From: Dactylosporangium aurantiacum
Lineage (GTDB): Bacteria; Actinomycetota; Actinomycetes; Mycobacteriales; Micromonosporaceae
Assembly (NCBI RefSeq): GCF_000716715.1
Contig: NZ_JNYJ01000001.1
Coordinates: 310,001-374,000, forward strand
Direction of reading: 5' to 3'
Length of the DNA: 64,000 nt
Shown here one piece after another: positions 6,467 to 17,642 of this stretch (the stretch's first letter is position 1; every line of letters begins with the position of its first letter). Below the pieces are notes generated by a model. That model was not told the origin of the DNA, ran no database searches, and saw only the letters and a program-made list of their open reading frames with translations. Made by a program: the position numbers and the translations under genes.

Positions 6467-9157
6467 GTGACGGGTTCAACAGACACCAGGCTCCTGCTGC
6501 TCGACGGGCACTCCCTCGCCTACCGGGCGTTCTTCGCGCTCCCGGTGGAGAACTTCTCCACCAAGACGGGGCAGGTGACCAACGCCGTCTTCGGCTTCAC
6601 GTCGATGCTGATCAACATGTTGCGGGACGAGAAGCCCACGCACGTCGCGGTCGCCTTCGATGTGTCCCGCCAGACCTTCCGCCTGGAGAAGTATGCGGAA
6701 TACAAGGCCAACCGCTCCACCACCAGGCCGGAGTTCTCCGGCCAGCTCGACCTGATCAAGGAGGTCCTCAACGCGCTGCGGATCCCCTTCATCGAGAAGC
6801 CGGGCTACGAGGCGGACGACGTCATCGCGACGCTGGCCCGCCAGGCCGTGGAGCGCGGCATCCCGACCTCGATCATCACCGGCGACCGTGACGCGTTCCA
6901 GCTGGTCACCGACCTGGTGACGGTGCTGTATCTCAAGCGCGGGGTCTCCGAGCTGGACCGCATGACGCCCGCCAAGGTCGAGGAGCGCTACGGCATCCCC
7001 CCGTCGCTCTACCGGGCGAAGGCCGCCCTCGTCGGCGAGGACAGCGACAACCTCTCCGGCGTGCCCGGCGTCGGCGACAAGACCGCCGCCAAGTGGATCC
7101 TGCAGTTCGGCGACCTCGACGGGATCGTCGCCCGGGTCGACGAGATCAAGGGCAAGGCCGGGGAGAGCGTGCGCGCCCACCTCGCCGACGTCATGCGCAA
7201 CTATGAGCTCAACGGCCTCGTCGACGACCTCGAGCTGCCGGTCGCCCCCGAGGAGCTGCAGTGGCGGGGCTGGGACCGCGAGGCGGTCCACCAGGTCTTC
7301 GACGCCCTGGAGTTCCGCATCCTGCGCGACCGGCTCTACCAGTATCTCGACGCCGTGGAGCCGGAGGCCGAGAGCGGCTTCGACCTCGCCGGCAGCGTCC
7401 TGCGCGAGGGCGTCGGCGCCTGGCTCGCCGAGCACGCGCCGGCCGGCACCCGGGTCGGCGTCGCCGTCGCCGGCAAGTTCGGCCGCGGCACCGGCGAGGT
7501 CACCGGCATCGGCCTGGCCGTCGCCGGCGGGCCGGCCGCCTGGTTCGACCCGACCGAGCTCGACGCCGCCGACGACGCCGCCGTGGGGGAGTGGCTCGCC
7601 GCCACCGACCGGCTCAAGGTGCTGCACGACGTGAAGCCGGCCCTGCTCGCGTTCGGCGCCCGCGGGTGGCAGCTGCGCGGCGTGGCCAGCGACACCGCCC
7701 TGGAGGCATATCTGGCCCGCCCCGACCAGCGCTCCTACGAGCTGACCGACCTGGCCCTGCGCTATCTCAAGCGGGAGCTGCGGGTCGACGCCCCGGACAA
7801 CGGCCAGCTCGCGCTGGACGGACTCGGCGGCAACACGGGGGAGGCGGAGGAGAATCTCATGCTCCGCGCCCGGGCCACCCTCGACCTCGCCGAGGCGATC
7901 GCCGAGGAGCTGCGCCGCGACGGCGACTCCTCCGCCCGGCTGCTCGCCGAGGTCGAGCTGCCACTGGTCTCGGTCCTGGCGGACATGGAGCGGGTCGGCA
8001 TCGCCGCCGACACCGAATACCTCAGCGAGCTGGAGTCGCGGTTCGCCAGCAACGTCAAGGCCGCCGCCCAGGGCGCCTACGAGGTGATCGGCCGGGAGTT
8101 CAACCTCGGCTCGCCCAAGCAGCTGCAGGAGATCCTGTTCAACGAGCTGGGCCTGCCGAAGACCAAGCGGATCAAGACCGGCTACACCACCGACGCCGAG
8201 GCGTTGCAGAGCCTGCACAAGCAGACCGAGCACCCGCTGCTGGCGCACCTGCTCAGCCACCGCGACTGGGCCAAGCTCAAGACCACCGTCGACGGGCTGC
8301 TCAAGTCGATCAGCGACGACGGCCGCATCCATACGACGTATTACCAGACCGTCGCGGCCACCGGCCGGCTGTCCAGCACCGACCCCAACCTGCAGAACAT
8401 CCCGATCCGCACCGAGGACGGCCGGCAGATCCGCCGGGCGTTCATCGTCGGCGAGGGCTACGAGACCCTCCTCACCGCCGACTACAGCCAGATCGAGATG
8501 CGGATCATGGCCCACCTGTCGAAGGACGAGGCGCTGATCGAGGCGTTCAACTCCGGCTTCGACTTCCACGCCGCGACCGCGTCGTCGGTCTTCTCGATCC
8601 CCGCCGAGGAGGTCGTGCCCGACCAGCGCCGCAAGATCAAGGCGATGAACTACGGCCTGGCCTACGGCCTGTCCTCCTACGGGCTGGCCAGCCAGCTGGG
8701 CATCACCCCGGCCGAGGCCACGGTGCTCATGGAGGAGTATTTCGCCACGTTCGGCGGGGTCCGTGACTACCTGCGCCAGATCGTCGTGCAGGCCCGCCGC
8801 GACGGCTACACCGAGACGGTCCTCGGCCGCCGCCGCTACCTGCCGGACCTCAACAGCGACAACCGGCAGCGCCGCGAGATGGCCGAGCGGATGGCGCTCA
8901 ACGCGCCGATCCAGGGCTCCGCCGCCGACATCATCAAGGTCGCCATGCTGCACGTCGACACCGCGCTGCGCACCGCCGGGCTGCGCTCACGCATGCTCCT
9001 GCAGGTCCACGACGAGCTGGTCTTCGAGGTCGCCCCCGGCGAGCACGCCCAGGTGGAGGCGCTGGTGCGCGAGCAGATGGGCGCCGCGTACCCCCTGGAC
9101 GTCCCGCTCGGCGTGTCGGTCGGCTCCGGCCGCGACTGGAACGCCGCCGACCACTGA
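6467..9157 (+). CDS. polA: DNA polymerase I
   Basis: Replication and repair polymerase of 896 residues. Residues 1-~290 form the 5'-3' exonuclease/flap domain (LLLDGHSLAYRAFFALP, YEADDVIATLA, GVPGVGDKTAA). The middle domain (about 330-500) has the Klenow 3'-5' exonuclease fold but shows VGVAVAGKFG where the catalytic DxE would be, so proofreading is probably lost, as in other actinobacterial PolA. Polymerase motifs A (TADYSQIEMRIMAHLS), B (RRKIKAMNYGLAYG) and C (LQVHDELVFE) are intact. The GTG at 6467 is preferred: it lies 7 nt after a -10 box and gives a normal N-terminus, whereas the open frame back to 6356 adds 37 unsupported residues. The promoter predicts induction by DNA damage. Confidence 0.96.
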   Translation: MTGSTDTRLLLLDGHSLAYRAFFALPVENFSTKTGQVTNAVFGFTSMLINMLRDEKPTHVAVAFDVSRQTFRLEKYAEYKANRSTTRPEFSGQLDLIKEVLNALRIPFIEKPGYEADDVIATLARQAVERGIPTSIITGDRDAFQLVTDLVTVLYLKRGVSELDRMTPAKVEERYGIPPSLYRAKAALVGEDSDNLSGVPGVGDKTAAKWILQFGDLDGIVARVDEIKGKAGESVRAHLADVMRNYELNGLVDDLELPVAPEELQWRGWDREAVHQVFDALEFRILRDRLYQYLDAVEPEAESGFDLAGSVLREGVGAWLAEHAPAGTRVGVAVAGKFGRGTGEVTGIGLAVAGGPAAWFDPTELDAADDAAVGEWLAATDRLKVLHDVKPALLAFGARGWQLRGVASDTALEAYLARPDQRSYELTDLALRYLKRELRVDAPDNGQLALDGLGGNTGEAEENLMLRARATLDLAEAIAEELRRDGDSSARLLAEVELPLVSVLADMERVGIAADTEYLSELESRFASNVKAAAQGAYEVIGREFNLGSPKQLQEILFNELGLPKTKRIKTGYTTDAEALQSLHKQTEHPLLAHLLSHRDWAKLKTTVDGLLKSISDDGRIHTTYYQTVAATGRLSSTDPNLQNIPIRTEDGRQIRRAFIVGEGYETLLTADYSQIEMRIMAHLSKDEALIEAFNSGFDFHAATASSVFSIPAEEVVPDQRRKIKAMNYGLAYGLSSYGLASQLGITPAEATVLMEEYFATFGGVRDYLRQIVVQARRDGYTETVLGRRRYLPDLNSDNRQRREMAERMALNAPIQGSAADIIKVAMLHVDTALRTAGLRSRMLLQVHDELVFEVAPGEHAQVEALVREQMGAAYPLDVPLGVSVGSGRDWNAADH

Positions 9158-9177
9158 CCCGTGTCCGGCCGCTCACG

Positions 9178-9219
9178 CCTCGTGCCGCCACCCGGAGCCT
9201 TCGGGTCGGCGGCACGAGG
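9178..9219. terminator. Terminator-like hairpin after polA
   Basis: CCTCGTGCCGCC pairs with GGCGGCACGAGG and an inner ACCCG pairs with CGGGT around a 7-nt loop. There is no T-run. Its right arm is the first part of a 27-bp tandem repeat, and it lies between convergent polA and methyltransferase genes. Confidence 0.6.
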
Positions 9220-9261
9220 TGTCTTGTGCGGTCAGGCGGCACGAGGTGTCTTGTGCGATCA
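9208..9261. repeat. 27-bp tandem duplication overlapping a stop codon
   Basis: Two copies (9208-9234 and 9235-9261) differ at one base. The second contains the TGA of the minus-strand methyltransferase (9259-9261); the first repeats the same sequence, including a second TGA, just downstream. Confidence 0.85.
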
Positions 9262-10068
9262 GGCGGGCTTGGTGGCGAGGAAGATCGCGGTGCCGGGGAA
9301 GATCCGGCCGCGCAGAGGGCTCCACTGGCCCCAGGTGGCCTTGTGCTCCTCGGGCCACTCCGGCTCGACCAGGTCGTCCAGCACGAAGCCGGCCGCGACC
9401 AGCTCGCGGATGCGGTCACCGAGCGTGCGGTGCTGCTCGACGTAGGTCGGCACGTGCCGCTCGTCCTCCTCCACGTAGGCGCGGCGGTCGAAGTACGAGT
9501 GGACGGCGACCAGGCCGCCCTCGCCCGGGTCGTCGAGGAACACCCAGCGCATCGGATGGGTGATCGAGAAGGCCCAGCGCCCGCCCGGGCGCAGCACGCG
9601 GTACACCTCCCGCATGACGCGTCCCGAGTCGGCGACGAACGGCACCGCACCGAACGCGGTGCACACGACGTCGAATACGCCCTCGGCGAACGGCAGCGCG
9701 GTCGCGTCCGCCTGCAGCAGCGGCACGCTGACACCCGATCGGGTGATCCCGGCCTGGGCGTGGCGGAGCATCCCGGCCGACAGGTCGCTGGCCACCACCC
9801 GCGCGCCCTGGGTGCGCAGCCACCGGGCGCACGACGCGGCGCCGCAGCCGATCTCCAGCACGTCCCTGCCCGCCACGTCGCCGAGGAGGTGCGCGTCGGC
9901 CTCGCGCAGCCCCTCCGGGCACCAGACGAAGTCGACGTCACCGAGGAACGCGCCGTGTTCGGCCTGGTAGGCGTCGGCGTCGGCGTCCCACCAGCCCCGG
10001 CTCGCACGGCGGCTCTCGGCCGGGTTCACTGCGCGTCGTGTGACGCCTGCGTCTGGTGACGTTTCCAT
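9259..10068 (-). CDS. Class I SAM-dependent methyltransferase
   Basis: Predicted Rossmann-fold methyltransferase, 269 residues, substrate unknown. Motif I is DVLEIGCGAASCARWL with the acidic residue after strand 2 in VVASDLSAGML; post-I DATALPFAEGVFDVVCTAFG and RVLRPGGRWAFS complete the methyltransf_11 pattern. The C-terminal half carries conserved-looking YVEEDERHVPTYVEQHRTL. The ATG at 10068 is favoured; a TACCGT hexamer lies 8 nt upstream, suggesting a leaderless mRNA. A longer open frame to 10185 has no start signal. Homologues commonly sit beside rpsA in actinobacteria, divergently transcribed as here, which suggests an association with translation, but that is inference. Confidence 0.88.
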   Translation of the reverse strand: METSPDAGVTRRAVNPAESRRASRGWWDADADAYQAEHGAFLGDVDFVWCPEGLREADAHLLGDVAGRDVLEIGCGAASCARWLRTQGARVVASDLSAGMLRHAQAGITRSGVSVPLLQADATALPFAEGVFDVVCTAFGAVPFVADSGRVMREVYRVLRPGGRWAFSITHPMRWVFLDDPGEGGLVAVHSYFDRRAYVEEDERHVPTYVEQHRTLGDRIRELVAAGFVLDDLVEPEWPEEHKATWGQWSPLRGRIFPGTAIFLATKPA

Positions 10069-10325
10069 GGACTGCAACGGTAGGCCCCGCAAAAGTCGGC
10101 GGATCGGGTCTGGGGGAGGGTTGGACCATGTGGTATTGCGCAGGGTAGGCTGATCGGTGCACTCGTGGGTTGTGCGCCTCGGCATGGAGCAGGCTCACGG
10201 TCGTCCGACACATCCTGAACTTCCAATGCACTGATCCTGCACTGCGACAGGCGAGTTGTGCCCGACGATGGTCCGCGGGAGCGCAGGTCCACCGAAGACA
10301 CCCACCGACCGGAGCAACAACCCAC

Positions 10326-11831
10326 ATGACGAGCAGCATCGAGGCCACCTCGAGCGCCAGCAGCAACAAGGTCGTCGACGAACTCGCGTCCGATGAGGCG
10401 TTCCTCGCCGCGATCGACGAGACCATCAAGTACTTCAACGACGGCGACATCGTCGAAGGCACCGTCGTCAAGGTCGACCGGGACGAGGTCCTGCTCGACA
10501 TCGGCTACAAGACCGAGGGTGTCATCCCCTCGCGCGAGTTGTCGATCAAGCATGATGTCGACCCTGCTGAGGTCGTGTCGGTCGGTGACCACATCGAAGC
10601 CCTGGTCCTGCAGAAGGAGGACAAGGAAGGGCGCCTGATCCTCTCGAAGAAGCGCGCGCAGTACGAGCGGGCGTGGGGCACGATCGAGAAGATCAAGGAA
10701 GATGACGGCATCGTCCGTGGCTCCGTCATCGAGGTGGTCAAGGGTGGTCTCATCCTCGACATCGGACTGCGCGGCTTCCTGCCGGCGTCCCTGGTCGAGA
10801 TGCGCCGGGTCCGTGACCTGCAGCCCTACGTGGGCCGCGAGCTCGAGGCGAAGATCATCGAGCTGGACAAGAACCGCAACAACGTGGTCCTGTCCCGCCG
10901 GGCCTACCTCGAGCAGACCCAGTCCGAGGTGCGCACCGAGTTCCTGCACAAGCTGCAGAAGGGCCAGGTCCGCAAGGGCGTCGTGTCCTCGATCGTCAAC
11001 TTCGGTGCGTTCGTCGACCTCGGTGGCGTCGACGGCCTGGTGCACGTGTCCGAGCTGTCCTGGAAGCACATCGACCACCCGTCCGAGGTCGTCGAGGTCG
11101 GCCAGGAGGTCGAGGTCGAGGTGCTCGACGTCGACCTGGACCGCGAGCGCGTCTCCCTGTCGCTGAAGGCGACCCAGGAAGACCCGTGGCGCCAGTTCGC
11201 CCGCACCCACGCGATCCAGCAGATCGTCCCGGGCAAGGTCACCAAGCTCGTCCCGTTCGGCGCCTTCGTCCGCGTCGACGACGGCATCGAGGGCCTGGTG
11301 CACATCTCCGAGCTGGCCGAGCGCCACGTGGAGATCCCCGAGCAGGTCGTGCAGGTCGGCTCCGACGTCATGGTCAAGGTCATCGACATCGACCTCGAGC
11401 GTCGCCGGATCTCGCTGTCGCTCAAGCAGGCCAACGAGGGCTTCGTCGAGGGCGAGGAGCACTTCGACCCGACCCTCTACGGCATGTCGGCCACCTACGA
11501 CGAGCAGGGCAACTACATCTACCCGGAGGGCTTCGACCCGGAGACCGCCGAGTGGATGCCCGGCTTCGAGAAGCAGCGCGAGGCGTGGGAGCAGCAGTAC
11601 GCTGAGGCCCGCCAGCGCTGGGAGGCCCACACCAAGCAGGTGCAGACGGCCCGCCAGGCCGACGCCGCCGAGCCCGCCGCCGCGGCCGCGGCCGGTGGCT
11701 CGACGAGCAGCGGCCCGGTGACCTCGTCGACCCCCACCGCGGCCCGCGCCCCGGAGGAGCCGGCAGGCACCCTCGCCACGGACGAGGCCCTGGCCGCCCT
11801 GCGCGAGAAGCTGGCCGGCGGCAAGAGCTGA
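10326..11831 (+). CDS. rpsA: 30S ribosomal protein S1
   Basis: RNA-binding ribosomal protein that helps recruit mRNA. Four S1 (OB-fold) repeats can be followed in the 501-residue product: starting near DGDIVEGTVVKVDRDEVLLD, then DGIVRGSVIEVVKGGLILDI, KGQVRKGVVSSIVNFGAFVD and IVPGKVTKLVPFGAFVRVDD. Four repeats, rather than the six of E. coli, is usual for actinobacteria. The C-terminal ~100 residues are Ala/Pro/Thr-rich and probably disordered. The ATG at 10326 has GGAG about 11 nt upstream; a roughly 180-nt leader precedes it. The open frame from 10170 is not supported. The gene ends in a very strong terminator. Confidence 0.96.
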   Translation: MTSSIEATSSASSNKVVDELASDEAFLAAIDETIKYFNDGDIVEGTVVKVDRDEVLLDIGYKTEGVIPSRELSIKHDVDPAEVVSVGDHIEALVLQKEDKEGRLILSKKRAQYERAWGTIEKIKEDDGIVRGSVIEVVKGGLILDIGLRGFLPASLVEMRRVRDLQPYVGRELEAKIIELDKNRNNVVLSRRAYLEQTQSEVRTEFLHKLQKGQVRKGVVSSIVNFGAFVDLGGVDGLVHVSELSWKHIDHPSEVVEVGQEVEVEVLDVDLDRERVSLSLKATQEDPWRQFARTHAIQQIVPGKVTKLVPFGAFVRVDDGIEGLVHISELAERHVEIPEQVVQVGSDVMVKVIDIDLERRRISLSLKQANEGFVEGEEHFDPTLYGMSATYDEQGNYIYPEGFDPETAEWMPGFEKQREAWEQQYAEARQRWEAHTKQVQTARQADAAEPAAAAAAGGSTSSGPVTSSTPTAARAPEEPAGTLATDEALAALREKLAGGKS

Positions 11832-11848
11832 CGGCTCGCACAACATAG

Positions 11849-11890
11849 GAGAGGCCCCGCAGCCACCGGCTGCGGGGCCTCTCCCGTTTT
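11849..11890 (+). terminator. Rho-independent terminator of rpsA
   Basis: A perfect 16-bp stem (GAGAGGCCCCGCAGCC with its complement) closes a 3-nt loop and is followed by CCGTTTT, 17 bp after the rpsA stop. Confidence 0.92.
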
Positions 11891-11991
11891 CCCCGCCCCT
11901 GAGAACCCCTCCGCCACGACGCTCCCCGCGCTCCCCGCTGTCCCCCGAGCGCCCCCGCCACGGCGTGCCCCACCCCCCGGCGGATCCACAT

Positions 11992-12096
11992 GCGGCGGGT
12001 CCTTGTGTGGCGGGTCCTTGTGTGGCGGGTCCTTGTGTGGCGGGTCCTTGTGTGGCGGGTCCTTGTGTGGCGGGTCCTCGTGCGGTGAGTGCTCGT
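11992..12096. repeat. 15-bp tandem repeat, about seven copies
   Basis: The unit is GTGGCGGGTCCTTGT. Copies at 12007-12066 are identical; flanking copies at 11992, 12067 and 12082 have one to four changes. Diverged copies continue toward 12130. Confidence 0.95.
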
Positions 12097-12372
12097 GCGG
12101 TGGGGTGCTCTGCGTTGGGTGCTCGTGGGGCTACTGCTCGTGAGGTGGCTCTTCGAATGGCGGGTCTTTCGTGCGGTGGCTCCTCGCGCCGGATGTGTCG
12201 CGGCCGCCACTCCGATCGCCGAGCCGCCAGGACGGCAGCTGAAGCCGAGGTAGCCTCCGACGACACACACGACGAGTGCGCTGCCGACCTGACCGGACCC
12301 GCCGGGGCGATGTGGCCGGCCACCACCGGCACGGTGAGCGACCGCCATGCGAGTGCCCTGGGCCGGCCGCGG

Positions 12373-12437
12373 TGCCGAGCCGTAGTGCCGAGCCGTAGTG
12401 CCGAGCCGTAGTGCCGAGCCGTAGTGCCGAGCCGTAG
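12373..12437. repeat. 13-bp tandem repeat, five copies
   Basis: Five identical head-to-tail copies of TGCCGAGCCGTAG. The unit is not a multiple of three, which argues against coding function. Confidence 0.95.
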
Positions 12438-12864
12438 TGCCGGGCAGGCCGGGCCGGGTGCCGGGCGGGCCGGGCCGGGGTGCCCGGCGGGCCGGGCCAG
12501 GGTGCCGGAGGGCCTGGGCTGGGGCGCCGAGCGGCCGCGGTGCTGGGCGAATCGGTGCTGGTCGAGCCGAGGTGTTGGGCAGGCTGTGGCGCCGGCGAGT
12601 CAGCGTGCTGGGCGAATCAGGGTGCCGGGCGAGCCGAGGTGTTAGGCAAGGCCGGGCGGGATCCGGCACACGGGCGCCCGCAGGGCTAGCAGCCGAGTGG
12701 ACCAGCCTCACGCGCAAGGTGGCCAGCCCTCGCGGCACAAGCGGGGCAAGCGCCCACAGCCCGCGGGTCGAGCGTCCCCAACCGTGCGGGTCGGCGTTCC
12801 AGCCCGGCGTGTTGGAGCGCCCGGCCCGGTGCGTCGGCGGGGCCAGCCTCGCGGGTCAACCTTG

Positions 12865-13016
12865 GCCGGGCGGAGCAGGTGGGCCACCTGGCCGGGCGGA
12901 GCAGTGGCCACTCGGCCAGGCGAAGCAGGTGGGCCACTTAGCCGGGCGGAGCAGTGGGCCACTCGGCCAGGCGAAGCAGGTAGGTCACCGGCCGGGCCGA
13001 GCAGGTGGGCCACCCG
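12865..13016. repeat. 24-26-bp imperfect tandem repeat, six copies
   Basis: Units begin GCCGGGCGGAGCAG or GCCAGGCGAAGCAG and end in GGCCACnnG; the two versions alternate, which suggests that a two-unit block of about 50 bp was duplicated. A partial seventh copy follows. Confidence 0.85.
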
Positions 13017-13072
13017 GCCAGGCGCGCCAGGCACGACACGCCGGGCCCGCGGCCACCACCCGCACGGGACGA

Positions 13073-13110
13073 CTGGCCGAGGGGCTGACTGCGCTCAGAC
13101 CCTCGGCCAG
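13073..13110 (-). terminator. Hairpin terminator of uvrB
   Basis: The arms CTGGCCGAGGG (13073-13083) and CCCTCGGCCAG (13100-13110) are perfectly complementary, with an extra inner CTGA/TCAG pairing. It lies 22 bp after the uvrB stop on the minus strand and lacks a T-run. Confidence 0.7.
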
Positions 13111-13131
13111 TCGGGCCGAGGCGTGGGTGGG

Positions 13132-15285
<2,154 letters not shown>

Positions 15286-15291
15286 GACCCA

Positions 15292-15314
15292 ACCGTACGC
15301 GGAGGGTATGACAA
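15292..15314 (-). promoter_or_regulatory. RecA-independent DNA-damage (PafBC-type) promoter of uvrB
   Basis: Read on the minus strand: TTGTCATAC (15314-15306), CCTCCGCG, TACGGT (15297-15292), then 6 nt to the ATG. This has the same layout as the polA promoter, including the identical string AAGTTGTCATACCCT. Confidence 0.78.
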
Positions 15315-15551
15315 CTTTCGGGTTCCTCGCCCTCGGTGGTTGATCGTATTCAACATGACGATTGTGTGGGGAAGATCACCGGACTACCGTAGAGCTGTAG
15401 GCCGCTCGCGGCGGCCGACCGGAGAGCAGGCCGCCCATTACTCGGTCGGCCCTCCCGGCGCCAGGTTGCTGCCCCGGCCCGTCACGGCCGGCGAGCGCAC
15501 CGTGGCGGGATCGCGCGACACGCGCGACCGGCCGCCGCGAGCGCCCCTGCG

Positions 15552-16145
15552 TCAGGCCTGCCCGGCGATCGCCGGCCACGCCGCGGCCACCGCCGCGTCC
15601 AGGTCCTTTGGCGTGCCGTCGTTGACGATCGCGACGTCGGCGACCTCGCGCCGTTGCTCGTCGGTGGCCTGCGCGGCGATGCGCGCCCGTGCCTCCTGCT
15701 CCGACATCCCGCGCAGCCGCACCAGCCGGTCCAGCCGGGTCGGGAGCGAGGCGAAGACGACGACGACCGTGTCGTACAGGCGCGACATCTGCTTCTCGAC
15801 GATCAGCGGCACGTCGTTGACCACGACGGCGTTCTCGGGCGCGGCCGCGACGATCTCGGCGGTCCGGGCCCGCACCAGGGGGTGCACGATGCCCTCGAGC
15901 GTCGCGCGGGCCGCGTCGTCGCCGAAGATCCGCCGGGCCATCGCGGCCCGGTCGAGCCTGCCGTCGGCGGCGAGCACGCCGTCGCCGAACGCCTCGACGA
16001 CCGCGGCCAGCCCGGGTGTGCCGGGCTCCACGACCTCCCGGGCCAGCCGGTCCGCGTCGATGACCACGGCGCCGAGCGCGGCCAGCCGCGCCGCCACGGC
16101 GCTCTTGCCGGCACCGATGCCGCCGGTCAGCCCCACCATCCTCAT
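15552..16145 (-). CDS. coaE: Dephospho-CoA kinase
   Basis: Last step of coenzyme A synthesis: ATP-dependent phosphorylation of the 3'-hydroxyl of dephospho-CoA. The 197-residue protein has the P-loop [17 protein letters not shown], the substrate-site [19 protein letters not shown] and the lid-like region [17 protein letters not shown]. The start could be ATG 16145 or ATG 16139 (MVGLTGG); no clear ribosome site decides between them. In Mycobacterium, coaE follows rpsA on the same strand; here coaE and uvrB are inverted relative to rpsA. The 266 bp between coaE and uvrB hold the uvrB promoter and nothing else recognised. Confidence 0.93.
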   Translation of the reverse strand: MRMVGLTGGIGAGKSAVAARLAALGAVVIDADRLAREVVEPGTPGLAAVVEAFGDGVLAADGRLDRAAMARRIFGDDAARATLEGIVHPLVRARTAEIVAAAPENAVVVNDVPLIVEKQMSRLYDTVVVVFASLPTRLDRLVRLRGMSEQEARARIAAQATDEQRREVADVAIVNDGTPKDLDAAVAAAWPAIAGQA

Positions 16146-16291
16146 CGCGTCATCACATCATTGCCGCGCGGGCGGCGCCGAGGCGGACACCGGAAGGTGA
16201 CCATCGGCGTGTACGCGCGAAAACCGCCAAATGTGCGGATAACGTCCGTCTCGGGGAAGACTCCCCGGGGGCGAACGTAACGGGGCGAACA

Positions 16292-16525
16292 ATGACACAG
16301 GGGCGACACTGCATGGGCCGGCCGGGCCTCGGGCGCCGCGACATCACCATGATCGTGGCGGCCGCCGACGCCGCGGGCCGCCGGCCGCGGCACCGCCGGG
16401 CCCGCCGGTCGACGACCGAGGCCGCCGGCATTTTCGCCGCCGCGGCGGTGCTCACGATGCTGGCGGTCAGCGGCTGGTACACCGCATCCGGGGCCACCGC
16501 CGTCGCGCAGATGCTGGCCCGGTGA
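16292..16525 (+). CDS. Small single-span membrane protein, unknown function
   Basis: A 77-residue open frame starting MTQGRHCMGRPGLG. It has a basic stretch (RRPRHRRARRS, about residues 30-40) followed by a hydrophobic segment (AAGIFAAAAVLTMLAVSGWY, about 43-62), the pattern of a membrane protein with a cytoplasmic N-terminus. The ATG has only a weak ACGGGG upstream. A short inverted repeat CGGGGAAGACTCCCCG lies about 35 bp before the start. It is divergent from coaE. No family recognised; the case for a real gene rests on the charge and hydrophobicity pattern. Confidence 0.45.
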   Translation: MTQGRHCMGRPGLGRRDITMIVAAADAAGRRPRHRRARRSTTEAAGIFAAAAVLTMLAVSGWYTASGATAVAQMLAR

Positions 16526-16664
16526 CCAGGCAGGCACCCAAAGGCTGAGCCATCAGCCGTGGCGCGAGGCGCGGGCTGTCAGCGATACTCTGCCGGGCGA
16601 GTGCACGATTGCCGTGCGCAGGTGCACGAACTGCACGGACGCCAGGACCAGAAGGACACGCTGC

Positions 16665-17639
16665 ATGGAGCCGGGACACCCCCCACGGCAGGATCCACCG
16701 ACGGAGCCGAGCCACGACCAGGTCAACGGGTCGCCGCCGCGGCCCCGCAGCCGGCGCGGCTGGATGTCGGACTCGCCGCTCGACGGCGGCTCCGGCTGGC
16801 CGACGTCGGCGTATGCGATCGTGCCGCGCCAGGCCACCCCGCAGACCCAGCAGGTGCCCCCGCAGCCCTCCGCGGACACCGCGGCCCAGCGGCCGGTGGA
16901 CCCGGCGCCGGCCGTGCCGCAGCAGCCGCCGCCCGCCGCCGAGCCTGAGCCGGCCGAGGCGGCGCCGCGCCGTCGCCGCCGCGTCGCCGTGCTCGTCATC
17001 GGCCTGATCGTGCTCGTCGTCGCGGTCGTCGGCGGCGTCCTGGCCACCCGCGGCGCCGATGGCACCGAGGAGTCCCCGGGCAGGACCCGCGCGGTCACCG
17101 GCCCGGTCGTGCCGACCGGCACCGCCCCGACCACGACCGCCGCCGCGGGCGCGGGCGCGGCCGGCGGGCCGAGCGCGGACGCCAGCGGATCGCCGGTGTC
17201 CAGCATCAGTGCCAGCGCCACGCCGGACCCGAGCACCCCCGCCTCGCAGGCCCCGGTCACCGACGTGCTGCGGGCCGGCACCGTCCGCCTCGCCGTCCTG
17301 GCCGGGCAGCCCGACGAGACCTTCGACTTCGACAGCGGCGTCAAGCAGGCCGCCGGCGCCGACGTGGCCGCGGGTGCCCTCGGCCTGACCGCCGTCGGCG
17401 GCGCCGCCTTCGCCCCGGTCACGCAGGCGCCGACGCTCGCCGGCTGCGGCGCGGTCCCGGCCGCGCAGTGGAGCGACCGGATCCTGCTCTCCGCGCTGCT
17501 GCCCACGGCGAAGGTGTGCTTCCGCACCGGCGACCAGCGCTTCGGCTGGTTCAGCCCACGCTCCGGCGAGGCCGTGGTCGGCGGGCAGCTCTACACCACG
17601 TATCTCGACTTCACGGTGTGGAAGAAAGCGGGCGACTGA
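16665..17639 (+). CDS. Proline-rich single-pass membrane protein, unknown function
   Basis: A 324-residue protein with three parts: a Pro/Gln/Ala-rich cytoplasmic N-terminus (about 1-100), one transmembrane helix after RRRRR (VAVLVIGLIVLVVAVVGGVL), and an extracellular part made of a Thr/Ala/Ser linker and a C-terminal globular region (about 200-324; includes FDFDSGVKQAAGADV, CFRTGDQRFGWFSPRSG and TTYLDFTVWKK). Two Cys in the outer domain could form a disulfide. The ATG at 16665 follows AGAAGGA with about 9-nt spacing; the open frame back to 16614 lacks a ribosome site. A TACTCT hexamer at about 16585 may be the -10. No named family recognised. Confidence 0.78.
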   Translation: MEPGHPPRQDPPTEPSHDQVNGSPPRPRSRRGWMSDSPLDGGSGWPTSAYAIVPRQATPQTQQVPPQPSADTAAQRPVDPAPAVPQQPPPAAEPEPAEAAPRRRRRVAVLVIGLIVLVVAVVGGVLATRGADGTEESPGRTRAVTGPVVPTGTAPTTTAAAGAGAAGGPSADASGSPVSSISASATPDPSTPASQAPVTDVLRAGTVRLAVLAGQPDETFDFDSGVKQAAGADVAAGALGLTAVGGAAFAPVTQAPTLAGCGAVPAAQWSDRILLSALLPTAKVCFRTGDQRFGWFSPRSGEAVVGGQLYTTYLDFTVWKKAGD

Positions 17640-17642
17640 CGG

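Larger units (their letters stand above)
11891..13072. other. Repeat-filled intergenic region without a credible gene
   Basis: About 1.2 kb between the convergent rpsA and uvrB genes. Open frames exist on both strands but consist of low-complexity repeats (for example CVAGP iterations) with no ribosome sites or family similarity. The space is occupied by at least three separate minisatellites plus a diverged pair of segments at about 12539-12580 and 12609-12650 that both contain GTGCTGGGCGAATC. Confidence 0.7.

Noticed and set aside
11965..12411. Plus-strand open frame with CVAGP repeats
   Set aside because: It is a translation of the 15-bp minisatellite; there is no ribosome site, no family similarity, and equally long frames exist on the other strand.
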